A stretch of 64,000 nucleotides of DNA from a virus. Under the pieces are notes generated by a model. It did not search any database. It worked only from the letters and a program-made list of their open reading frames with translations, and was not told where the DNA came from. Both the position numbers and the translations under genes were made by a program. The DNA lies in IMG/VR virus record IMGVR_UViG_3300036985_001643, positions 1-64,000 of that record; one strand, 5' to 3'. Numbering within the stretch: position 1 is the stretch's first letter; each line of letters starts with the position of its first letter. Positions 46,501 to 54,900 of this stretch are shown here, one piece after another.

Positions 46501-49500
46501 ACTGCATCAGATAGTTTTGCAGAACTAGCTGCTTTAGAACAAAGCACAAGTGTTGTAAAAACTCAAAAAACAGAATTAGAGAAAGTAGAACAGGTTAAAG
46601 ATGTAGTAATAAATGGAGAAAAATATTCATATTATCCATTAGCTGTAAGCCAATCTTCAGGAGCATCTGTGTTAATAGCAAACAAAAAATCTATTTTAAT
46701 ATCAGACGATTATGGAAATATTTCTGAGTTAGAAACAGCTGAAGAAAAGATTACAGAAAACGATATTACAGCAGGTAATATTTTTTACATGACTGTAGAA
46801 AAAGGAGTTCCTAGAATTGTTTCAATAGAAGAAAGTTTACCTGAATTAGGTAATGAAAATGGTTTAAGAACTTATTCAATGAGAATAACTTCTTATGACG
46901 CAGGAGGATCAAAAGAAATAGAGTCAGGAATTGGTGATTTAGGAAAAATAAAATCATTAGAAAGTAGTATTGGTAAAAGTGATCTTAGTAAAAAAGAATT
47001 AGCTTCAGAGTTAAATAAACTAGGAGTAAAGAAATTAAAAGTAAAGCAAGGACTTATTGTACCTACAATACCTTCAATTACAAATCAAGGAAACTTTGAA
47101 GAAGATAATACTATTGAGTTACCTAACGATTTAAAGATAGATGCTGCTATTACTTTTACATCTAGTAATGTTTTTCAAAAAACTTTTAAATCTATAACTA
47201 CAGCAATTGTAGCAAGTAAGTTGCAATTTACTAAACCTGGTAGATTTATAACTAAAGAAGGAACTTTAACTAAAGAAGGTGAAGAAATATTAAAAAAATT
47301 AACTTCTACTGCTTCTCCTAAAAATTTAAGAGAGTTAGATGCTTTAATTTCTAGCAACTTAGATAAACAACTTTGGGAAAACGAAAAAGAAAATAGTATA
47401 AACTCTATTGTTTTAGACGCTATTACTCAAAATAAAAAAGTAGCTAATTCGTTATTAAGTACAGGAAGGGTAAAATTTAATTCTGAATATAGTAATGCAT
47501 TTGTTGCTACTAGAGAAACTATTAGAGCTAAAAACAAAGAAAATATACAACAGTCCTTTAATAATATTCCAAGTTTAAAAGAATTAAATTCTCCTGCTTT
47601 AGAACAAACTACAGAGCAAGTTATTGCTAACTCTCCTATTCCTTCTGCTGAACAGCAAGTTGAAGAAGCTATTGATCCTGAAACAATCATAGAACAAGAG
47701 GCTATTCAAATGTTAGCTGATCATACAATTGAAGAAATTAATGGATTCTTAGACAATATTAATATAGGTTTAATCACTGAAGAAGATTTACAAGGACAAT
47801 CTTTAGAACAAGTTAAACAAGCAATTAACAGAGCTAAAGAAATACATAAAAAGAATAGTGAGAAGAAAACAACTTTCCAATTTCCTGGAAAAAAGAGTAT
47901 TACCGTTGATGGTAACACTAAAGATTCTACGGATATCTCAGAGGATACTTTTGATTATTTAATTAGTCCTCTAAACGAAGAACAAGTAGACGAGTTAAAC
48001 GCTGAGGTTGAAGCAATGATTATTAGAGGTGTAGACTCTGAGACACAACGTTCTTTAATTGCTTATATATCTGCAGAGATTATTCAAAAAACTCTTGCTG
48101 AGAAAGAAGTAGGTGGAGCGAGAACAGTGAAGGTTAAAGATATAATGGATACCAATAAAGAATACTTTATTGCCTTAGCAGAGTACTACAAGGAAAACGG
48201 TTTACCTAACAAAGCTAAAAGATTAGAAGCTGTTGTAGAACAGTTTGATAAAGTAGATAGGTTAGTACAACAATACATGAGTCTTCTTACTACAGGTACA
48301 GTAACTTCTAAACCAAAAACAGAAAGTGAAGAATCAGTAGGATTAGAGAAGACTTTATACACTGATGATTGGGCGTTTACTATCGATTCTAAATCTACAG
48401 CTTCTGGAGATTTAAAGAAATTCTTTGCTAATATACAAGCACAGGATAAAGACGGATTAAAACAAAACAGTCTAGGGTTAGAAGAGATAATGCCTTTTGA
48501 TGCAGTATACGATACTCTTCACGAGATATTAGCTAACAAACCTGCTGACTATACAACAATGATGGAGATTCTTAAGTTGTATGCAGAGAATTTCCCTTGG
48601 ATAAACTCTGTAGTAGAATCTATAGAAAAAGCTCCTGAACGTATTAAAAACGAATTTGTTTCAGATATGGCTAAACACCATATAGAGATGTCGTTTGTAA
48701 TGTGGGAAAGAAACAAAAACGGTACTTATAACCTACAACGTTGGTCAAGTAACTCTGCATCTAAAGAGAATAGATTAAGAGCGATGTGGCAATCTAACTT
48801 AAGAGGTGTAGGTACTTCTAGTAACATTGTAGTAGTTAATGACGAAGACGAATACGTATTTGACCACGTAGTTGTAGATAGATTAATAACTCAAGCAGAG
48901 AAGTTTGCTGAGGATCCTTCTGTGGTTACTAACGATGATATTGCTAATTGGTTAGGTCAATTAGGTATTGTACTTGCTGATGACACTTACGATGACTTAC
49001 GTAACGGTTTATTCAACAATAAAGGTAAGAAAACCTTTAACCAATTATTTACTCATTCTCAAGGGTTATTTAAAGTACTTACTGCTAAATTAAAAACTAT
49101 CAGTAATGGTAGACCTAAACCAGGAAAACCTAATACTAACTTAGTAGATAACGCTAATTTAATGACGGATAGTGTTGTTAAAGCATTGGCTAAATTAGAC
49201 GCTACTAATAGTCTTAATACTTCTTCTAACTCTTTCCAATCGGGTGGTAAAACTGTTTACTCTTACGGTAACAATAACTACTTAGTAAACCGTATGAGAG
49301 ACTTAACGGCTCACAATGGAGAAAAGTTTATTAACGAAGAACTTATTAAGCATTTACAAGATACTTCTTTTACTAAAGATAGTTTATGGTTAAAAGATAT
49401 TACTTCTACAGATGCTTTAGGAGAAGCTGCTAGAAGAGAGTTAGGGTTAAACTACTTATCGTTAGAAGCGTTAAAGAAAAAGTTTACACCTTCTCAAGAT

Positions 49501-51450
49501 GATCGTAAACTAAACAACTTGACACCTGCAGAACACGAGGTAATTAAGTTAGGTTTATTCTTAAATAATTCTGGACAAACAATAGGTAAAGAAACTAGAC
49601 GTAGTGTACAATTCTTTTATCCTACAATGTCGGATAAAACTACTATGTTGAGTATCACTGCTTTAGCTAGAGAGTTAACACTTGAAGAAGGAGTAATATC
49701 TAAAGACAACATCAAGTTGTTATTTGATGCTTTAGTACAACCGGAAATTAATCGTATTAGAGATAAACAGGCTTCTGACATTAAAGGTTACGAACCAAAC
49801 TACTTTTACTTTCTTCCTGCTCTTAATACTCACCCTATTACTATTAATGGTAAAGAGAAAACAGTGTTAGACTTTGTTAAAGATAAAGACGATAGTATTT
49901 ACTCACAAGAGTTTAAAGATCAAGTAGAGGCTAAAATTAAAGAAACATACGAACAGTTAGTAGAAGACAAATTAAAAGACTGGAAAACTTTAGGTATTGG
50001 TAAAACAGTTAAAGACAATAAAGGAAGAGTATCTGAACAATATATGTTTTTAAATTCTTCTTACATGGCCGATGTAGCTAAAGGTATAGGAGAAGCTAAA
50101 GTTAAATATGCAGCAATGGATTACATATTTAACAGTTTAATAGCTAACTCTGAATCGTTTAAGTTATTTGCTGGAGATCCTGCGTTGTATGCTAAGTTTA
50201 AAAAAGATAAAACTTTACAACAAAACCTTGAAGAAACTTTTATCAATATTGGTAAACGTCTTGCTGGAGATATTGCTCCAGGTATAGAGTTAGCCAACAG
50301 TACTAACAATAAGTACCTTCAAGTATTCTTAGAAGATAAGGAGTTAAACAGTAACAATGTTAACGATTCTGTGCAGTTAGAGTACTTCTCTAAGATAATG
50401 AAGGACTATAAGAAAAACTATTCAGGGATAGAAGGATCGGATGCTCAAGAGTATACTACTTGGCAAGAACACATCTACGTAATGAAACAATTAGGTAGAA
50501 TTACAGATAACCAATTTGAAGTATTTAATCGTAAGTTGACTGCTCAAACAGATAAAGCTGCTAAAGGTATTCCTTTAAGCAAAGCTGATAAACTTACATA
50601 CGAAGAGTTAGGTTTAGTAATGCAACCTATCAAACCTGTATACGTAGGTAACATCGCTGTAACAGATGACAACGTAGACAGAAGAATCTATATTAAGTCT
50701 TCTAGTTTCCCATTGATTCCTGAGTTAACTGCAGGTCTACAAATAGAGAAAGTACGTAAAGCTATAGAAAAGTTTGAAAAAGAAGTAGGTGGTAATATAT
50801 CTTCAGATGGTAACCCTGCTTTTGTTAGAGCTTCTTTTGGTACAGCCAACAAAGTAGGAGCTGTTAAAAACGCAGTAAAACTATTTGATGATAATGGTAA
50901 CGTAAATGATAACTTAGAAATTAAAGAAGAAAACTCTTTAGTACTAAATCGTTCAAACTTCCGTATCCAACAAGACGTACCTTACAAAAGAGAAAAGAAC
51001 GAAATCAACGTAGGTTCTCAAGAGATGAAGTTATTGTTCGTTAACTTATTAGACGTACAAATCGATGAGAATCACACAGGGGAACAATTGTTAACTAGTT
51101 ACAATCAAGCATATAAAGAATTGTACGAATATGCTAACGAAAAATTAGCAGAAAGATTAGGATTAGTTACCGAGACTACTTCTACTCCAGAGTTAGTAAG
51201 TTTGTTAGAAACTCCTACAACTACTGCTGTTGCTGATACTCACGCATTAAAAGAATCTTTGAAAGGTAAATCTACTGTACAAAATGTAATAGCTAAACAA
51301 AAATTCTCTGAAGAAAAAGGTGAAAATACAATAGATAGAGTTAAATTTATAGACAAAAACTTTGACAAGATTGTAGCATCTTTACTTAAAGACGAGCAAA
51401 TTAAAGTCTTATTCCAAGACGAGAATAACCAAAATAAAAAATGTGAATAA
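40525..51450 (+). CDS. Giant cargo protein ending in a beta-like RNA polymerase half
   Basis: 3641 residues without a break. Residues 1-400 carry hydrophobic helical segments (IVPQIISGFASMVDLPGYI, GSFLAQGFGVGKVV), as in ejected proteins, then charged coiled coil to about 800. About 1395-2190 is an inserted zone with three DIERR linkers (1512, 1636 and 1789) and two similar globular domains. The C-terminus from about 3210 has FAGDPALY, KRLAGDIAPG, DAQEYTTWQEHI, KPVYVG (3370), ASFGTANKVGAVK (3437-3448) and VGSQEMKLLFVN. These fit the first double-psi beta-barrel of crAss/YonO-type RNA polymerase. The catalytic Asp motif is in the protein at 51934. Confidence 0.65.
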   Translation: MAKKKIVPPPPSPVRLQALSLDTKSDKTLGYNSDIIDEVGAGEEADSGVMQKHYAQKDANFFDPYEDYVDRKTLHGGQFDIEELNTIRATNQSNWEQAGHAVARVATNIVPQIISGFASMVDLPGYIDAEHAASNKIVNWAMDLKKEVDEDWFPIYEEKPGQSMSLSDPAWWMSRGSGLVESVGSFLAQGFGVGKVVSLGAKGIGSVLQGKKLFAALEAIPGVTSGANVAKRIGGATQSLTTAAMLNQSEAVIEATQVFNDTYKARLDEGWDYAKAKKAAAEAASTTMNLNRINILLNLSSATAFLKGQKYTRQLLKNPTLGHTSKELVKEGSQEAVEELINHVASKAGMAKGAEKNYTFENALNDIHSMEGLEAAFLGAIGGIAQTGGTKALEYSKYGPGSTTDESGVKISKVQDARNRYQQQQEVINELKDKGVKITDALNSVKEQLVFEEKLNAAYASGNVEEVKTLHAQMFENVAAKHFSAGTTEVLENLLKAESQKDPEEVGQDYIDRAKQAVKDLRTLENIYNNAEEYANVDEVYRNRASKLRAEKVVPEATTLQKESEFQLNQEVDAIAKKHMFDRERQVLIKKNGVVVDTETKTEKAPITYSLSDLENNTGDTDANKAVYEKFLAEVKALPSYESTNFYTEQLDALQKQIRDLDKDYKNITSDAYQKTAKAKAAEKTKVEQLTKDLPKVSTISEVEKMKESTTDKDFHKAADAKIEEIKKSNDAQAKQKKTQATVAELNTRIEKATEEELEGLLEEINNAELSQTHKTNLRNAYDRRASILNGTPVAVSPEEENPLGAFGFTNNNPNDTAEEIKREEESRATNLPKDLPNPKTETKDVEQQVADTATKLLETDTTRVTGQDTQGNLTYAYGKSTEGHNSGAVLSREFTQTENGGIVTREESTDDIENLQVLDPEVLQSGTPLIMEVDTDYIGPKYDPSSSTRETTSWVDRLAVLKAKAEQQGIPLTQLKEYIAEVPIKVTMEDGTTVFYVHDNAWFREENLDNTPDAIAQDKANNFKIREQIIKKGKVTTKVSYKSFGHLFRAYDGSKITTSEAMPDSDLALSVCKNESLDFTKGKLLPTTLQEGRTYAIVPVGPDTYLPVPLERAPITQEIVDSIMIAVEAHLSGDTENPVVQAIGNSNLGLDITTTEGLNKYVQQFIYLYPTEKQEGIENLLINQGGSKSTLSSSRPIIAITATGIEFGKPGVQMGSFTNQDGVKVQSFAVVLSKNFKKDAKTTKGLAALRAILESGNILSHTRLENLQKNLDSVILLDNQGATRTIKYSQQVKDSTVTNLRSINIGTEEAPKYVYTIQPTIKFDVAFAKLDKVKKASSTTKKKVTVPKVTVTPVATKTTIPVTTTVAVLQPNDLQLNVSATTKKAGMDSITKQDSSIESFDENKFIRVTKANADDVNGKYYAIDNGVLRIRINGKDAVSGRTGGATQISVKVPVGFNEKVFAEKLKNISHKDGVTTDKAVQQVVNDVRKAIIEAQSTSATTSTIEAKKADIERRRQTGTNVRGTTYKGETTEKDELKVTKYSEFFPDGKRISKGGRIMLPAEFIEEYNITDQDYLDSLEGATEIRIYEVRVGKDGRSGISIQGTFPEGNIETDVAGTELTALSETRDDIEAQKADVERRTTKVISSEIVEKGNRKGQTRTVTQTNSIKDVEGTIVSVTEYEAKVGDTTITLGGKSMTVKEFKEEFPLDEDYEEIFASWPDLNDDTIITVRKVKRTPTNSRYKTVVNIFNPVLGGEMDITIKKDDTKYDAELAALKQPVAGKQVQIDDIERRQRVADIITSQFELGVELPKILETLAEQGYVEKINNSAFFKQSVGRDAIVFNIDGAIVPIYRSSEGTSSKTKGKWYPFFFNAGDWLVKGMADSYKDGYNNPIIKQILNSLNTNYTYDKPIAKVNGNNKEVLVLLGLEGFDEENNGIYDYQNYLAASIVLKDWQSKLGNIDVSGYQEYLDGALSGLIKANPTLKSEIESAFKTASDSFAELAALEQSTSVVKTQKTELEKVEQVKDVVINGEKYSYYPLAVSQSSGASVLIANKKSILISDDYGNISELETAEEKITENDITAGNIFYMTVEKGVPRIVSIEESLPELGNENGLRTYSMRITSYDAGGSKEIESGIGDLGKIKSLESSIGKSDLSKKELASELNKLGVKKLKVKQGLIVPTIPSITNQGNFEEDNTIELPNDLKIDAAITFTSSNVFQKTFKSITTAIVASKLQFTKPGRFITKEGTLTKEGEEILKKLTSTASPKNLRELDALISSNLDKQLWENEKENSINSIVLDAITQNKKVANSLLSTGRVKFNSEYSNAFVATRETIRAKNKENIQQSFNNIPSLKELNSPALEQTTEQVIANSPIPSAEQQVEEAIDPETIIEQEAIQMLADHTIEEINGFLDNINIGLITEEDLQGQSLEQVKQAINRAKEIHKKNSEKKTTFQFPGKKSITVDGNTKDSTDISEDTFDYLISPLNEEQVDELNAEVEAMIIRGVDSETQRSLIAYISAEIIQKTLAEKEVGGARTVKVKDIMDTNKEYFIALAEYYKENGLPNKAKRLEAVVEQFDKVDRLVQQYMSLLTTGTVTSKPKTESEESVGLEKTLYTDDWAFTIDSKSTASGDLKKFFANIQAQDKDGLKQNSLGLEEIMPFDAVYDTLHEILANKPADYTTMMEILKLYAENFPWINSVVESIEKAPERIKNEFVSDMAKHHIEMSFVMWERNKNGTYNLQRWSSNSASKENRLRAMWQSNLRGVGTSSNIVVVNDEDEYVFDHVVVDRLITQAEKFAEDPSVVTNDDIANWLGQLGIVLADDTYDDLRNGLFNNKGKKTFNQLFTHSQGLFKVLTAKLKTISNGRPKPGKPNTNLVDNANLMTDSVVKALAKLDATNSLNTSSNSFQSGGKTVYSYGNNNYLVNRMRDLTAHNGEKFINEELIKHLQDTSFTKDSLWLKDITSTDALGEAARRELGLNYLSLEALKKKFTPSQDDRKLNNLTPAEHEVIKLGLFLNNSGQTIGKETRRSVQFFYPTMSDKTTMLSITALARELTLEEGVISKDNIKLLFDALVQPEINRIRDKQASDIKGYEPNYFYFLPALNTHPITINGKEKTVLDFVKDKDDSIYSQEFKDQVEAKIKETYEQLVEDKLKDWKTLGIGKTVKDNKGRVSEQYMFLNSSYMADVAKGIGEAKVKYAAMDYIFNSLIANSESFKLFAGDPALYAKFKKDKTLQQNLEETFINIGKRLAGDIAPGIELANSTNNKYLQVFLEDKELNSNNVNDSVQLEYFSKIMKDYKKNYSGIEGSDAQEYTTWQEHIYVMKQLGRITDNQFEVFNRKLTAQTDKAAKGIPLSKADKLTYEELGLVMQPIKPVYVGNIAVTDDNVDRRIYIKSSSFPLIPELTAGLQIEKVRKAIEKFEKEVGGNISSDGNPAFVRASFGTANKVGAVKNAVKLFDDNGNVNDNLEIKEENSLVLNRSNFRIQQDVPYKREKNEINVGSQEMKLLFVNLLDVQIDENHTGEQLLTSYNQAYKELYEYANEKLAERLGLVTETTSTPELVSLLETPTTTAVADTHALKESLKGKSTVQNVIAKQKFSEEKGENTIDRVKFIDKNFDKIVASLLKDEQIKVLFQDENNQNKKCE

Positions 51451-51923
51451 TGGAAAAATTACTTACTGACGTAGAGCAAAAAGAATTAAATAAGTTTGGT
51501 AAATTAGAGTTAACAGCTTCACAAGCTTACTTACACCTTACTAATAGAATGAAGACATTGGGTTACTTTGGTGCAGAGAAGTTCTTTGCAGGTGAATCTA
51601 ACGATGAAAGAGAGCACTATGCTAAACATGAAGACTTTATGAACAAGTTTAATTGTGAATTAAGTGTTGAAGCATTGAGCCCTATTGCTTCTGATGTTAG
51701 TAACATTAAAGAAGCTTTAGAAATGGCTTACCAAATGGAGGTAGACTTATTAAACGAGTACGAAAAGTCTTGTAAACTTCCAGAGTTATCAATAAAAGTT
51801 GTACTTTTGTTACAAGAGTTTGTTGAAATACAAAGTGGTGCAGTTGGAGAATACGGAGATCTATTAGCTAGATTAACTCTAACAGACAACATGTTATTAT
51901 TCGATCAAGAACTAGGAAACTAA
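51450..51923 (+). CDS. Phage-encoded ferritin
   Basis: 157 residues, a four-helix ferritin. ELTASQAYLHL has Glu20. GYFGAEKFFAGESNDEREH has Glu53 and His56. AYQMEVDLLNEY has Glu97, and EFVEIQ has Gln128. These match the ferroxidase ligands of H-type ferritin (Glu, Glu, His, Glu, Gln). A late ligand seen in E. coli FtnA (Glu130) is Ala131 here. The C-terminal LLFDQELG matches the fifth-helix end of bacterial ferritins. The start is fused to the stop of the 3641-residue gene (TAATG), so it is made with the polymerase. It would oxidise and store Fe(II), or protect DNA from iron chemistry. Confidence 0.88.
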   Translation: MEKLLTDVEQKELNKFGKLELTASQAYLHLTNRMKTLGYFGAEKFFAGESNDEREHYAKHEDFMNKFNCELSVEALSPIASDVSNIKEALEMAYQMEVDLLNEYEKSCKLPELSIKVVLLLQEFVEIQSGAVGEYGDLLARLTLTDNMLLFDQELGN

Positions 51924-51933
51924 AAGTACAATT

Positions 51934-54900
51934 ATGGCTTGTCAATATTTTGTAAACGGAGAATGGATCTCTGAGGAACAGTTTAAAGAAGTTTTAAACA
52001 ATGGTTTATTAGATAATTTAGTAGCCAACGGTACTGTTAAAGAAGAAGGATTTCCCGTAGATAATACTAAACTCCTTAAAACTGAGACAGTTACTACTAC
52101 TAAAACAACTGTACCTGTAGAAAAACTAGCAGCAATCTTAGCAAAAGAAGTGAGTACTCGTTCAGGGTATCCATTAAACATGTTAAGTGCTCTAGAGTTG
52201 AAAGAAGACAAGTCAGACTTTAAAATTCCTTTATGGGCTTCTCCTTACGCAAGTAAGTTTGAGTCTTTATTAACTTCTTTAGTAAGTAATAAAGTAGTTA
52301 AACAAAAGTTTGCTGGTACATCAAGTGTATTAGGTTCGGAAGAAGGGTTTAGAATTAAACAAGGTGACGAAGCAGCAGGTAGTTTAAAGGACTCCTCTAT
52401 TGTATTTTCAGACAACTTTGATCCTGAGAAAGGTTTACAACCGATGAGGGTAGATCCTAAAACAGGTAAAATATTACCTGCTCAAATAATGTTACCTTTT
52501 AAGTTTAGAGACGAGTCAGGTAACATATTGTTTATCAACGATTTCCTTAAATTAGATTCTTCAGGAAGACCTTTAAGAACTCCAGACGGAAGAGTAACTA
52601 TTGACGATAGTAAATTACCTGCTAAATTAAGACAGTTATTTGGTTTCCGTATTCCTACACAGGAGCGTAACTCTATGGCTGCTGTAGAAATAGTAGGGTT
52701 TTTACCTGAAGCAATGGGAGATTTAGTACTAGCTCCTAGAGATTTTACTAAACAGATGGGTTCGGATTTTGACGTTGATAAGTTGTACAGTTACTTGTAT
52801 AACCACTTCTATAAAGACGGTAAATTATACACTAATTTCCCAAGTGATAAGAAGACTATTAAAAAACTAACAGATGCTGCTAAAGAACATTTAGCTACAT
52901 TGAAAAGTTCTTTAAAACTAAATAGTGCAGAACAAGCATTGTTAAATGCTTACATTGATAACAAGTTAGAAAAAAACGATGATAACGATCAAGACGAGTT
53001 GCTTACTAAAGCTACTACTCTTATCGCTAGACTTACTAATTCTCCAATAATGGAGGAGATAGAAAACGTTACTAACGATTTATCTATTTACAACAGAGCT
53101 TACAAAGCTTCTCGTCAAAATAAAATATTAGACATTCACTTATCAGTGATGTTGAGTAATAACCCTGAGGTTATTAAATCTATTATTGCATTAGATTCCT
53201 TTGGAGATTTTGAGCAATTAGCTCAAGACTTATATAAAGTAAGAAGTGAGCGAGGTTTAATTCCTCCTATTACCACTATTCTTTCAGATACTTATCAAAG
53301 AACTAAATACATTAACGCTACAGCAGGTAAAACTGGGGTAGGTTCTTTCTCTTTAGATTCTACTTTTAATGCATCTGCTCAAGGTAAAGAGTTGACCATC
53401 ATCAATATGGACGATGAGACTCAAACAAATGTATTTGGTACCCCTATAGAACCTAAGAATCCTACTGCTGCTGAAGTATTAGAAGCTAATATGACTGTTG
53501 CTGCTTTTGGAACTAACGTTTCTAAAGGAGATTTATCAGACAAATATACACTACGTTCTAGAAACTTAATCAACAAAGCTAAAGAAGAAGGTAGAGAACT
53601 TACAGAGGAAGAAAAAGATTCTTTAAAGATGAAGTCTACTATTATTAGATCTTTACAATCTACAGCTGTGGATAATGAAAAAGCTCAAATATTAGATAAA
53701 CTTAACATCAACGATCAAACTATGGATGCTGTTAGAGCCCTTACTATATTAGGGTTTGAAGAGAAAGAAATAGTAGGATTGATAACACAAGAGATTATTT
53801 GGGAGTTTACTGCAGCATTAAAGGATAACGGTTCTTCACTGACTCCTTTCCAAGCTAACGCTGCAGAAACTTTATTTATTGATTTAGTAAAGAAATACGA
53901 TCCTGAAGGTAAACTAGCAGAATTAAAACCTTACGAATTAGAAGCTTTACAAAGTGCTACTAGTGAGTCATTAATGAGTGACATCAATACTCAAACGTTA
54001 CAAGAGTTAAGCGTAGGACCAACACCAGATGCTAATCTTAGACAGTTAGCTGCTTTAGCTAAATTCCTTAAACTTACTCAAATAGGTAAAGATATTAAGA
54101 CCTTACAGTCTACTATAAATACTGATTCTAAAGGTGTTCCTAAATCTTTAGTAGAAACAGATGCTAAAGTAAAACAAATAGAAAGGTTAGCTGCTTCTAA
54201 CATCTTTAATGCTACTAAGTTGTTAGGAGAATATGAAGGATCTAAATTAGTTACACCTACTACTCTAAATGGTTTTGCTTCTAAATACGGTACTATGTTT
54301 GCAGATACTATCTACAAACAATATTTCCCTTATCATACTACAGGTTTTAAAGTATTAGTAGATGAGTTACTACAATATATACCTAAAGGTAAAAATGCTT
54401 CGTTAACTAAACAAGCAGAGTTACAATTAGAGTTAATGGACGCTGTTAAGTCTTTCCTTTATGGTAATGCTAATACAAACTTGTTTACAGAAAACCCTGA
54501 TAGTGAACGTGCTAGATTGTTTATAGACACTAAAACTAACAAAAGTTTAGCTACTATACTACAGTCAGTTTCTGAAGAAAAGTGGTATACTTCTAATGGT
54601 TTCCTTAATAAGTTATCGTTAGACCAACAAAAGAATGGTCAAGTTTCTAGAGTAAACTTCGAATCTGCTTCAGGAGAAAACTTAGACGAAAGAGATATCT
54701 ATGACGGGTTTAACTACTTGTTATCTAAGAATTTCCCTATTGGTACTTTTAACGGTATCGATTATACTTCTCGTATGTTGGCTCAAGATTTAGTAGCTTC
54801 AGCGTTCTTAGAAGGAGGTCAACAAGGTTCTAAACAATACTTGAAGTATGTACCTACTGCTTACCTTAAAACTATAGGTTTTGGAGATTACTTATCAAAT

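Noticed and set aside
47427-47690. Minus-strand open frame inside the giant gene
   Set aside because: It is antisense to a continuous coding frame, with no promoter and Ser/Cys-rich shadow composition.
51942-52211. Minus-strand open frame opposite the polymerase start
   Set aside because: Antisense shadow of a coding region with a recognisable protein.
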